A stretch of 64,000 bases of DNA, taken from assembly GCA_020025275.1 (NCBI GenBank), contig JAHHSI010000003.1, forward strand, positions 62,001 through 126,000, in the 5' to 3' direction. Under the pieces are notes generated by a model that was not told where the DNA came from, did no database searches, and worked only from the letters and a program-made list of their open reading frames with translations. The position numbers and the translations under genes were made by a program. Below are positions 34,802-42,635 of the stretch, piece after piece (within the stretch, counting starts at the first letter, position 1; each line of letters opens with the position of its first letter). This DNA is from Oscillospiraceae bacterium (lineage in GTDB: Bacteria > Bacillota > Clostridia > Oscillospirales > Oscillospiraceae).

Positions 34802-35793
34802 CGAGACGGTACCTCCCTTCTCAGACGAGGATCAATGACAGTATAGAGGATGTCCGCCAAAAGATTCGCCAGGATCGTGCAGACGGCAATCACCAAGAAG
34901 GCGGTCTGCAAAACAGGGAAATCCCGGTTGTTGACGGCGTCATAAATCAGACTGCCCATCCCGCTCCAGTTGTAGATGACCTCCATGGTCATCGTCCCGG
35001 CCACCGCAGCCCCAAACTGGAGACAGACGGCGGTAACATACGGAAGAAGCGCATTGGGCAGGACATGGCGGAAGAGCACGGCCCTCTGGGAGAGCCCCTT
35101 GGAAAATGCGGTCGTGATGTAAGGCTCTTCCCGGATCTCCCGTACGCTGGAGCGCAGGATCAAATAGTCGTAGGAGACACGGTAGAGGACCAGAACGATC
35201 AAGGGAAGCGTCATGTGCCAGAGCATATCCCATACATAGGCCGATCCGCTTTTTCCGCCGGAGACCATTCCGCCCAGAGGCAGCCAGCCCAGACGGTACG
35301 CAAAAGTAGACAGCAGAATGATCGATAAGCAGTAGGTCGGTATGGTGTGGAGAATGGTCAGGAAAGGCGTGCCCAGACGTTCCCCCCACCGTCCGGAGAA
35401 CCATCCTGCCGGGAGCCCCAGCAGAATCCCCAGCAGCGCAGCCAGAAGGACCGCCGGCAGGACAAGGCACAGCGTCCAGGAGGCCCGGAATAAAATCAGC
35501 TCTAGGACCGGACGCCCGTAGTGGGAACTGGTTCCAAAGTCCAAGTGCAAAATATCCCGCCAGTAAAGCCCAAACTGGTGGAGAATGGACCCGTCCAGGT
35601 CATGTGCCTGGCGCAGCTGCTCCAGATACTCCGGGTTGTTGTAATAGAAATCGTAGTAATCCTCTTCCCCCAGAATATAGAGCATCGGGTCACCCGGCAT
35701 GACCCGGATCAGGACAAAGTTAAACAGCAGGATCAGGAAAATTGTAGCCAGATAGCCAATGGTTTGCTTTAACAGATAGCGGCTGCGGCGCAT
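34798..35793 (-). CDS. ABC transporter permease (DppB/NikB-like)
   Basis: This 331-residue membrane protein starts with the DppB-type N terminus (helix then VLIRVMPGDPM) and ends with a last helix and IDPRLR motif. It is the first gene of the operon, directly downstream of the riboswitch terminator. GGAGGG precedes the ATG. The full set (two permeases, two ATPases, one binding protein, one CGGC protein) makes a self-sufficient importer. Confidence 0.9.
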   Translation of the reverse strand: MRRSRYLLKQTIGYLATIFLILLFNFVLIRVMPGDPMLYILGEEDYYDFYYNNPEYLEQLRQAHDLDGSILHQFGLYWRDILHLDFGTSSHYGRPVLELILFRASWTLCLVLPAVLLAALLGILLGLPAGWFSGRWGERLGTPFLTILHTIPTYCLSIILLSTFAYRLGWLPLGGMVSGGKSGSAYVWDMLWHMTLPLIVLVLYRVSYDYLILRSSVREIREEPYITTAFSKGLSQRAVLFRHVLPNALLPYVTAVCLQFGAAVAGTMTMEVIYNWSGMGSLIYDAVNNRDFPVLQTAFLVIAVCTILANLLADILYTVIDPRLRREVPSR

Positions 35794-35813
35794 ATTTCAA
35801 TCCCTCCAAAGCG

Positions 35814-35849
35814 AAAAAAACCTGCCGCTCCCGAAGGAACGGCAGGTTT
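35814..35849 (-). terminator. Riboswitch expression-platform terminator
   Basis: A 10-bp outer stem (35818-35827 with 35840-35849) continues inward to a C(UUCG)G tetraloop and is followed on the minus strand by seven Ts (35820-35814), 21 bp before the permease start. It is well placed to stop transcription when the riboswitch binds its ligand. Confidence 0.9.
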
Positions 35850-36040
35850 CAAAACATTTTACAATCGCAGATCGCACATTGCAACATAAGAAAACTTCCC
35901 GGTTTCGGCAGGAGCGTCTATTTGCCTGGCGCGTATCTGACTTACCCCGACATAGCGGGTTTCACAGTGACCGACTCGCTGGGACTTTCACCCAATTCCG
36001 CGGCTGTCCATAGGGCATGGACCCAAGCAATATACTTATG
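35850..36040 (-). promoter_or_regulatory. Cobalamin riboswitch
   Basis: Read on the minus strand, the leader has the conserved cobalamin-aptamer blocks: GGTGAAAGTCCC (fwd 35982-35993), GGTCACTGTG (fwd 35963-35972) and GTAAGTCAGATAC (fwd 35933-35945). It is closed by a P1 helix between 36023-36032 and 35919-35929. The compact size (about 115 nt between the P1 arms) suggests a short class. A promoter lies just upstream and a terminator just downstream. It should turn off the ABC operon when cobalamin is high. Confidence 0.88.
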
Positions 36041-36045
36041 GTGAC

Positions 36046-36074
36046 ACTATAGCAGAAATCATTTTCCGTGTCAA
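36046..36074 (-). promoter_or_regulatory. Promoter of the riboswitch operon
   Basis: On the minus strand TTGACA (36074-36069) and TATAGT (36051-36046) have a 17-bp spacer; transcription should start near 36039, at the 5' edge of the aptamer. Confidence 0.85.
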
Positions 36075-36292
36075 GAATCTTAAGCGATCCAATATCGTCT
36101 CTCCTTGACGCCGATTCTTTCATAACCCAGTTGGTATAGTGTAAGATAGATATGATTTTGCCTGCTGTTGCCGTACCGTGCCTCTGAGGGATAGGGAGTG
36201 TTGCGCGGGAAACATCAGGGAAGTTGCCTGTCCGGTCTGCTGCCGAATTTCTCCTGAGAAATTGTGGTGGCGAGAGCTTGTCTGAAGCAATA
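36075..36292. other. Gap between the cassette and the riboswitch operon
   Basis: About 220 bp with no supported gene and no clear terminator for the cassette upstream. A minus-strand open stretch ending near 36083 (about 20 residues, LYQLGYERIGVKERRYW) looks protein-like and may be the worn tail of a lost gene. Confidence 0.3.
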
Positions 36293-37303
36293 TCAAACAG
36301 CTTTGTATGCATCCAGTTGTAGCTGCAACTGTCCGGCCAGTGTTTCAGCTTCTTCCGTTAGACTGCCATCCTCTGTCAGTATCGGGGTGTCAAGTACCGA
36401 TTTAACAGACAATGCCGTTGAAACGGCCATTGCAATAATCTTTTTGCTTTCTGACGAATATACAGAATAGTCAGTACCCTCGTCTGCCACTACTGATTCC
36501 ATACGGTGACTCAGTGGTAGGAAATAAGCATCCAACCTTGCAAGAAGATTATGAAACATATATGTTCTTCTCCGGATTGCCACGCACTGCATGGCTCCGG
36601 TTTCCAGTTGCTCACAGATTACATCTGTTTCGGCAGCGTTCGCTTTGGCCTTTTCCAGACCTTTTCCGGCTTTTGCTCCGGTTAGAAGGCCCATAACCAG
36701 CAGCGCAGGGCCGGCTACCAAGCCACCAAGTACTGCCATACCGCCAGCCATACCCAGACCACCGGTTGCCAGAGATCCTCCTCCGAAAAAGGCCAATGTC
36801 GCATTAGATGCCGCAGCTCCGCTTAAAGCGCTGATTGCAGTGCCTGTGGATGCTGTAGCAAAAGTTGTTGCGGCACTATATGCACCGAAAGCCGCCAGAG
36901 CACTGCCGGTCACACCTGCGATGGATCCTGCTGCAAGCGAACTCACGAAGTGTCCCAGTTCTCCGATTTCCTCGAAGGATGTTTTGTCTACATGAAATTT
37001 GCTGAGTTCCATCAAACCTGCAGATTCCGAAAAATCAACATTTTTGATTCGTGTGAAGGTATCCAGAAAAGACTTCATGCTATTGGACAGAACGAATAGC
37101 TTTTCCTGTCCGAGACTTTCCAGAGAGTCCCCACACTGATGACGAAGTTCTTCCAGACGCTTTGCTGCAGAGGCGGCACGCTCTTCTGAATTGGCATTGA
37201 TGTTCTTTGCACGGTTGTGGTCAACACCGGCTTTTACAGTGGAGCCAACGCCCGCCGCTCCAGTGATTGCTGCAATGCCAATAAAAATAATCGGTAACGG
37301 CAT
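36293..37303 (-). CDS. Glycine-zipper membrane protein of the three-gene cassette
   Basis: This 336-residue protein has a hydrophobic N-terminal segment (PLPIIFIGIAAITGAAGVGS), a charged helical region, and a long Gly/Ala-rich hydrophobic block at residues ~119-210 (for example FFGGGSLATGGLGMAGGMAV, LGGLVAGPAL). Such glycine-zipper blocks insert into or span membranes. I do not recognise a named family. AGGAGG overlaps the end of the TerB-like gene and the start is 2 bp after its stop, so the two are tightly coupled. It could be a membrane effector of the cassette; this is inference. The base composition is AT-richer than the flanks. Confidence 0.75.
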   Translation of the reverse strand: MPLPIIFIGIAAITGAAGVGSTVKAGVDHNRAKNINANSEERAASAAKRLEELRHQCGDSLESLGQEKLFVLSNSMKSFLDTFTRIKNVDFSESAGLMELSKFHVDKTSFEEIGELGHFVSSLAAGSIAGVTGSALAAFGAYSAATTFATASTGTAISALSGAAASNATLAFFGGGSLATGGLGMAGGMAVLGGLVAGPALLVMGLLTGAKAGKGLEKAKANAAETDVICEQLETGAMQCVAIRRRTYMFHNLLARLDAYFLPLSHRMESVVADEGTDYSVYSSESKKIIAMAVSTALSVKSVLDTPILTEDGSLTEEAETLAGQLQLQLDAYKAV

Positions 37304-37305
37304 TA

Positions 37306-38115
37306 TTACACCTCCTGATTCTCGGTATCTTCGTTCGGGACGACTTTGGTTTCTTGATTATCCTTTCCTGAAGCAACTTTTTTATTGCCGAAAAGCTTTT
37401 TTGCCTGTCGGCCGAAATTAGCAGCTGCAGTTCGGGTAAAATCAGCAGTCCTATGTCCCAGATCTACTGTGCCTTTTGCGATATTATCTTCCAGTCGTTT
37501 TACTTCGGTATAGACCTTATTTTCTGGGAGAGCGGCTTTTACCACCGGCGTGTACAGTTCATCAGCAATCAGCTGCTGTGCACATTGTATGATAGATTGT
37601 TGCCTGCGTTCCAACTCGTCGACGATAGGCCGAATTTCGGTGTAGGGACGGCTGCTTTTCTGTATCCAGTCTAACTCTGCCAAAACTGCAGCATTGGTTT
37701 TCATGATTTGTTCCATTTCGAGAAAGGTGGATTTTTCTATTCCTGTCACCCGGACAATATGCTTGATCACTTTTCGTTCAGCCACAGAATACTCGGTGTT
37801 GCTGAATGCAATTACCAGCATGTTCCACACGAGAAACCTTGCGGTTATGCCATTTTCAGCTGAATCTGACTGATGCGCAAGCTCCTTATCGATCCCTTCC
37901 AAGATCAATTCATAGGAATCTTCTTCGTCAATTCCTGATGCAAGCTGTGCCTCGCAGGCAGTAATGGCCTCCGCCTTGTATGTATCAAATTGATCAGCAT
38001 CAAATTCACGCCCGATTGAATCAAAGCAATCCAATTCATCTGCAGTTACCGCACCATCTGCGGACATAAGGTAATAAAATGTTTTTATTGCAGATGATTT
38101 ACTGAACATTACCAT
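37306..38115 (-). CDS. TerB-like protein of the three-gene cassette
   Basis: This 269-residue protein looks like a divergent TerB-fold protein. An early segment MSADGAVTADELDCFDSI and a later one VIAFSNTEYSVAERKVIKHI resemble the repeated acidic-helix pattern of TerB tellurite-resistance/defence proteins. The tail is basic and then acidic (KKLFGNKK; NEDTENQEV), without clear membrane helices. AAGGAGG lies 5 bases before the ATG at 38115, just after the stop of the 614-aa gene. TerB-like domains occur in several phage-defence systems, which makes the assignment interesting, but homology here is judged by eye only. Confidence 0.65.
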   Translation of the reverse strand: MVMFSKSSAIKTFYYLMSADGAVTADELDCFDSIGREFDADQFDTYKAEAITACEAQLASGIDEEDSYELILEGIDKELAHQSDSAENGITARFLVWNMLVIAFSNTEYSVAERKVIKHIVRVTGIEKSTFLEMEQIMKTNAAVLAELDWIQKSSRPYTEIRPIVDELERRQQSIIQCAQQLIADELYTPVVKAALPENKVYTEVKRLEDNIAKGTVDLGHRTADFTRTAAANFGRQAKKLFGNKKVASGKDNQETKVVPNEDTENQEV

Positions 38116-38125
38116 GTCTTCCTCC

Positions 38126-39970
38126 TTATAGTTTAATCGTCAGTTCGGTGTTCATTAGATCGTCGAATTCTGTCTGTGTAGAGAAGCTGTGCTGATTGCC
38201 TAGCTTTTTCTGAATTGCTGCATTTCCGCTCAGAAACAGATCGGTATTTCCGGTAGCCCATGCCCAATCCATATCTGAAAGTCCTTTGGAAAAGACTTCC
38301 AGTTGTTCCTGCATGTATTGTTCAACCGTTTCCTCCATATACTGTCGGTTTTCCTGAATCGTTTGAATCTGTATACGGCATTCCGATTCAATACGAAGTC
38401 GGTCTTCATAAGCAATCTTCAGTTCTTTGGATGCCTGTGCAAGCTCATCATATACACCAATCGCTGCAGATACAAAGCCAACTGGCGTACCGATTTTGCC
38501 AATTGCACCTGCAGCCACAGCTGCCTTCTTCACGATGCCAATACTTTCAACTGCGGTTGGATCAGTTGCAATCAGCTTTGCCTTTTGATGCTCGGCCAGT
38601 AACTCAAACCGATCGTACAGGTGGCTTAATGCACTGCAGGTCTCTGAAGACCCGGCCACTGTCAATCTGATCATACCTATATAATTGACTTTTTGGATAA
38701 AATCTGTTACAGTTGCCGCTTTATTACCCTTGTTGCTGACATAGGCCTGTATACCGGCTGTCGTTATTTCTATAATAGAAAAAGTTGAGGCTGCCAATGT
38801 GCGCATATGCTGTAAAGCAGGACTTCTCCATGGCAGAAATGTGCTGAAATCCAAAAAATTCAGATCTTGAACATCATTAATCGGCTGCATTTTTAACCGG
38901 CGAACCAGCCGTGATACAGAATAGAATGCACAGACAAGCGTTTCGTTGATCAGTACCGGAATATATTGTCTCGAGGTGATTGACTCATGGGCGAGTCCAA
39001 GTTCTGTCCGAAGATTAAACTTAGGGCCACTCTTGATCAGTTTCCCGTTTTCATCATGTTCGCCTGTCAGCGTCCCATTAAACAGCTTGGAACAGGTTTG
39101 CGAAAACTTATAGTGACCTTTTTCATCTTTACCGGCCAAAGCCCGGACACCCGGAATCGAAGATAACTCTTTGAAGAAAGCCATCAGCGGACCGGGAAGT
39201 CCGGTTCCTTCCTTATTCATTCTTACACTGGAACTTGAACCTGCCATATCACTGACCATGTGAAGTGCCCATACAACAGAACCTTGATAAAGGCCGGTGA
39301 CCAGATCCGGTTTTGTCCAACCGGGAATATCCGTGATCCAAAATTTTCCGTTTACATCGGCTCCGTAACCTTTTCCGCTGAACTGAGAAATGATGGAGAA
39401 CAACAATCCAGTTGGCGTTGGATGGTGAGAAAAATCCCGCAGATGATGCTGAAGTCCACCACCAAAATTATTTGTAAGCTTGTCCGCAGCAATTGGCGCA
39501 TCATTTTCAAGCGCTGTGATTGCGCCAGCTAAATCCTGCTTTTTATATCCACGCTTGTGGGCCACATTTAATACAAACTGATTGATTCTTTCGGTCCCCC
39601 AGCTATGTGCATTCTCTAAAGAAAAATCTTCCGTCCAGAGAATGTCCATTGCTGCCGTCAGGGTGCCGCTTGCTGCTGAAATCAAGTAATCCCATTTGTC
39701 TGCCTGTAGCCTACCGCCAGGTATCCTATGCTGAACGATATATGGTTCTCTGAAAGGCTGCCCTGTGTAGAGAGGTTTCTTATGTACCGACTCCAAAACA
39801 AGTTTGTTGCGAAATGCTTCTTTTCGAATTTCCGCATCCAGTATAACTAGGATCATGTTTTCCGGTGTTTTACCGATTACCGCCGTTGCAGCTTCCATGG
39901 TTGTTGTTTGGCTTCCATCCGGAAGGGATTTCAGATATTCTATCAGTTTGCAAATAAGTTCCGTATCCAT
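38126..39970 (-). CDS. Large conserved protein of unknown function, first gene of the cassette
   Basis: This 614-residue protein has no family that I can name. Visible features are a helical N terminus (~1-60), a histidine-rich motif HHLRDFSHHPTPTG (~175-188), HMVSDMAGSSSS (~238-249) and GTGLPGPL (~256-263). A Gly/Ala-rich hydrophobic hairpin (VAAGAIGKIGTPVGFVSAA) and a coiled-coil-like stretch lie near the C terminus. The ATG at 39970 is preferred to 40006 because CAGGAG precedes it, although the spacing is long (11). The well-kept reading frame and several His/Asp/Ser motifs suggest an active protein, perhaps an enzyme or sensor. It is the promoter-proximal gene. Confidence 0.75.
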   Translation of the reverse strand: MDTELICKLIEYLKSLPDGSQTTTMEAATAVIGKTPENMILVILDAEIRKEAFRNKLVLESVHKKPLYTGQPFREPYIVQHRIPGGRLQADKWDYLISAASGTLTAAMDILWTEDFSLENAHSWGTERINQFVLNVAHKRGYKKQDLAGAITALENDAPIAADKLTNNFGGGLQHHLRDFSHHPTPTGLLFSIISQFSGKGYGADVNGKFWITDIPGWTKPDLVTGLYQGSVVWALHMVSDMAGSSSSVRMNKEGTGLPGPLMAFFKELSSIPGVRALAGKDEKGHYKFSQTCSKLFNGTLTGEHDENGKLIKSGPKFNLRTELGLAHESITSRQYIPVLINETLVCAFYSVSRLVRRLKMQPINDVQDLNFLDFSTFLPWRSPALQHMRTLAASTFSIIEITTAGIQAYVSNKGNKAATVTDFIQKVNYIGMIRLTVAGSSETCSALSHLYDRFELLAEHQKAKLIATDPTAVESIGIVKKAAVAAGAIGKIGTPVGFVSAAIGVYDELAQASKELKIAYEDRLRIESECRIQIQTIQENRQYMEETVEQYMQEQLEVFSKGLSDMDWAWATGNTDLFLSGNAAIQKKLGNQHSFSTQTEFDDLMNTELTIKL

Positions 39971-40036
39971 AAAGCGCTCATCTCCTGAAAAGTATTTGAC
40001 ACTCATTCAACAAAAGAAGCTCTAGTGCTTATATAC

Positions 40037-40045
40037 CATTATATC
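40037..40045 (-). promoter_or_regulatory. Extended -10 promoter of the three-gene cassette
   Basis: On the minus strand the extended -10 TGATATAAT (40045-40037) lies 67 bp upstream of the start at 39970; no good -35 is seen, which fits an extended -10 promoter. The surrounding sequence is AT-rich. Confidence 0.6.
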
Positions 40046-40205
40046 ACATACAGTGAGCCATAAACCTACATTATTTATATGATTTAGCTTTTTGCTTTAA
40101 ATACTTTTCTTTTTCAGGCGCAGGAAAAGCTGTTTCTCTTCGCCCTGCAGCTATTTTGTCCGATGCTGCGCTGAGATTCTGCAAGGGACTGCGGATTGAA
40201 AGGAC

Positions 40206-40826
40206 TCAGATAAAACTGTTCAAGGCAGTCATCCACGTTTTTTCCCCCGTGGTACGGCGCTGGTTGTTCTTCAAGCGCTGATTGAAGTCGCAGAGGGTAT
40301 GGACATGCCACTTCGTTTTCTTGCTGATGGCACGGAATCTTTCACTGCAAAAGAAGTCGATCAGGAACACCTTGGGGATGTAATTGGTGCGCTTTCGGCA
40401 GAAATGCGGAACACAATTTTCGGCGCACCAAGTATTCACTGTTTCTCGGCAGTACCCCGTGAGGGCTGCGATCTCATTTGCAGACAGCACATCCGGACAG
40501 CTTATCAGCAGTGCAGTGTAATAGCTGTGGAGCTTTTTCAGCGTCCCTTCGGAAAGGCTTTTGGGCATTCCGGTGCTTTTCTTTGCCCCATACCATCCGG
40601 CGGTAGCGGCATAAGCTTCGGGGTGGTCATCTCGCTGCCGGAGGTATTCCTGCACATCCTCTTTTCGGATAGCATAGCACCGTGTCTTTTTCCCGGTATA
40701 TTGGCAAGGCACAGTTCCGCTTTGCAGCAGGTAGCGTGCTGTGGATTTGCTGATCCGGCAGAGCCGATAGAACCGGTCTTTATTGATGACATCTGGAATC
40801 TGATCCCAGTCGATCCATTCATACAT
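40206..40826 (-). CDS. Helix-turn-helix protein, excisionase-like (mobile-element associated)
   Basis: This 206-residue protein has an N-terminal excisionase/MerR-like HTH (SKSTARYLLQSGTVPCQYTG, then AIRKEDVQEYLRQRD) and a second HTH-like segment (LSANEIAALTGYCRETVNTW). Such DNA-binding proteins accompany integrative elements in Clostridia. GAGGTG sits 7 bases before the ATG at 40826. The last ~45 codons are repeated in decayed form at 41376-41500. No integrase or relaxase is present, so the element is incomplete. Its link to the adjacent cassette is unproven. Confidence 0.7.
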   Translation of the reverse strand: MYEWIDWDQIPDVINKDRFYRLCRISKSTARYLLQSGTVPCQYTGKKTRCYAIRKEDVQEYLRQRDDHPEAYAATAGWYGAKKSTGMPKSLSEGTLKKLHSYYTALLISCPDVLSANEIAALTGYCRETVNTWCAENCVPHFCRKRTNYIPKVFLIDFFCSERFRAISKKTKWHVHTLCDFNQRLKNNQRRTTGEKTWMTALNSFI

Positions 40827-40907
40827 TTGCGAACACCTCAAGGTAAATATTTCGGTTGCAAGTGCTGTCCTTTTCGCAGGAAAATGTCTCTCCGTTTTTC
40901 TCTCCTA

Positions 40908-40962
40908 GCCACAAAAACGCTCCAAAACGGCCTCAAAATCGCTCCAAAACGGCCTCAAAATC
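40908..40962. repeat. Five 11-bp direct repeats upstream of the HTH gene
   Basis: Units GCCACAAAAAC, GCTCCAAAACG, GCCTCAAAATC, GCTCCAAAACG, GCCTCAAAATC lie head to tail at 40908-40962; the last two units exactly repeat the previous two. One helical turn per unit suggests a protein-binding array, possibly for the HTH protein whose gene begins 82 bp away. Confidence 0.85.
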
Positions 40963-40989
40963 GCTGACAGACTTTACAGGTTTGACGCC

Positions 40990-41375
40990 GGAAAGGATAT
41001 GGAAACGATCACTACTACAAAAAAACGAAGCGAGAGAGTATATTGCGAATGGAATATCCATCCCATTCTTTCTTTGGCTCACGGAGGAGCAAATGAAAAG
41101 GCAAATTTGCTGTGCACCAGTATTTGCACCAACGAAGAAGCTGTACCTATTGGATTGATGATAATCTCTATCAGGTTCAAAGAAAAGAAGGCACAGCACA
41201 ACACGAGATCGTTAAGCACCAGTAACTGAAAAGCCCCTACCGTAATCGAGAACTATCCCGACTGCGACAGGGGCAATGCTTTGATTTATTGGCATGCAGA
41301 ATCATTGTTTTATTTGCTTAAAGGGCGCGGTATCTGTGCAAACGGTATCTGCTGTCATTTTGGCATTAACGGAGG
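40990..41375. other. Gap with probable gene remnants
   Basis: There is no supported gene here. A plus-strand stretch (about 41100-41228) gives protein-like residues (YLHQRRSCTYWIDDNLYQVQ) in a frame with no start or ribosome site, so it is probably decayed. An imperfect long hairpin with arms GCCCCT (41233-41238) and AGGGGC (about 41268-41274) follows. Confidence 0.3.
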
Positions 41376-41500
41376 TCATCCCCACTTTTTTGTCCCCGTG
41401 GCACGGCGCTGGTTGTCCTTCAAGCGCTGATTGAGGTCACGGAGGGGATAGATCTGCCCTTTTGTTTTCTTGCCGATGTTGCGGAACCTTATCAAGAATC
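41376..41500 (-). pseudogene. Decayed C-terminal copy of the excisionase-like gene
   Basis: The minus-strand frame reads RFRNIGKKTKGQIYPLRDLN and QRLKDNQRRATGTKKWG, then stops. This matches the C terminus of the HTH protein at 40206-40826 (RFRAISKKTKWHVHTLCDFN; QRLKNNQRRTTGEKTW) at both protein and DNA level. The upstream part of the gene is missing, so this is the leftover of a paralogue or of an earlier insertion. Confidence 0.7.
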
Positions 41501-41595
41501 GCCTCGCCGCTGTTTCATTTGTCCCGTATCGGCCGTGCCTTTGGAGGTCCGGTTCGTTTCCCGATGAGCTGGCCCCTTCGGTCCGCAGTTTTTGC

Positions 41596-42060
41596 TTATG
41601 GCAGGAGATGGTGCATGGTAAAGGCGTTGGCAATGCCCAACAGAATTCCGACACAGACCTGTGAGGGGGTGTGCCCCACAAACTCCTTCAGCGTAACGGA
41701 GAAGAGATCCTGCTTGGCCAGATCCTCAAAGTGTTTGATGATCTCGTTGAGTACCACGGCCTGCTTGCCGGTCTCCAGTCGTACGCCCATGGCATCGTGG
41801 CAGACGATGATGGCCATAACAGCAGCCACGGCGAATTCAACGGAACCGCAGCCGCAGCGCAGGGCGGTAAATACGGCCAAGGAAGAGACGGTGGCGGAGT
41901 GGCCGCTGGGCATACCGCCATCACCGAAGAGCCGCTCCAAGCTGAACTGCTTGGTAATGAAGGCATTGATGATGACCTTCAACACCTGAGCGATGGCCCA
42001 GGAGGAGACAGCGGTGATCAAAAACGGGTTGTGGATCAGTTCATTCAGCCAAGTCATCAT
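41596..42060 (-). CDS. Divergent PAP2 family protein (DUF212)
   Basis: This 154-residue membrane protein matches the short COG1963/DUF212 family. It has FGDGGMPSGHSATVSSLA (PAP2-like phosphatase motif), HDAMGVRLETGKQA and GHTPSQVCVGILLG. It is related to acid phosphatase/PAP2 enzymes acting on lipid phosphates, but the reaction is not established. The start could be either of two adjacent ATGs (42060 or 42057), after GAAGGGA. It lies just beyond the AT-rich island and marks the return to GC-rich core sequence. Confidence 0.88.
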   Translation of the reverse strand: MMTWLNELIHNPFLITAVSSWAIAQVLKVIINAFITKQFSLERLFGDGGMPSGHSATVSSLAVFTALRCGCGSVEFAVAAVMAIIVCHDAMGVRLETGKQAVVLNEIIKHFEDLAKQDLFSVTLKEFVGHTPSQVCVGILLGIANAFTMHHLLP

Positions 42061-42158
42061 TGCGAGGTCCCTTCTCCGCGGGAGCGGTGGTATCAAATAG
42101 AGCGGTTGACAAATACCGCAGCTTCGTGCAAACTAAAGAAAAAAGGAGTGTGATGCTG

Positions 42159-42632
42159 ATGTATCGGAAAGATCGCTGGCGCGACGCCGATTTTGCGTGG
42201 AACGTGCTGGAGCAGGCCCCGTATGCGGTACTGGCCCTCAGCGACAAGGAGGGGAAGCCCTATGGCATCCCGGTGAGTCCGGCGGTAGATCGGGCGTACG
42301 GTGTGATCTATCTACACTGTGCCAAGGTGGGGAAGAAGCTGGAGCTGCTGCGGGCCAATCCCAACATCTGCCTGAGCGCGGTGTCCCGATCCCGCTCGAT
42401 CCCGAGAGAGTTTGAGATGAGCTACGACTCGGCCGTTGTTACCGGCACCATCGAGGAGGTGACGGAGGAGGGCGAGAAGGTGAAAGCGCTGCTGCTTCTG
42501 GGGACGCACTATGACCCCACCGGCATGGACCGGTTTGAAGAGGTGGTTAAGAAATATCTGTCCGCTACCTGTATTTTACGCATCACGCCAGTCGAAATTA
42601 CGGGCAAGCAGGCGGAGGAACCCGGCTGCTGA
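42159..42632 (+). CDS. Pyridoxamine 5'-phosphate oxidase family protein (NimA-like)
   Basis: This 157-residue flavin-binding split-barrel protein has YAVLALSDKEGKPYGIPVSP near the N terminus and LHCAKVGKKLELLRANPN, typical of the NimA/PNPOx-like clostridial family. Members use FMN or heme to reduce small molecules; the substrate is unknown. GGAG (42145-42148) precedes two candidate ATGs, 42153 and 42159; the second has the better spacing. A TTGACA at 42106-42111 with a weak -10 near 42129 may be its promoter. The gene is divergent from the PAP2 gene. Confidence 0.85.
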   Translation: MYRKDRWRDADFAWNVLEQAPYAVLALSDKEGKPYGIPVSPAVDRAYGVIYLHCAKVGKKLELLRANPNICLSAVSRSRSIPREFEMSYDSAVVTGTIEEVTEEGEKVKALLLLGTHYDPTGMDRFEEVVKKYLSATCILRITPVEITGKQAEEPGC

Positions 42633-42635
42633 GCC

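Noticed and set aside
41376..41681. The decayed excisionase-like frame as an intact gene
   Set aside because: Only the last ~45 residues match; the rest is out of frame or unrelated and overlaps the PAP2 gene.
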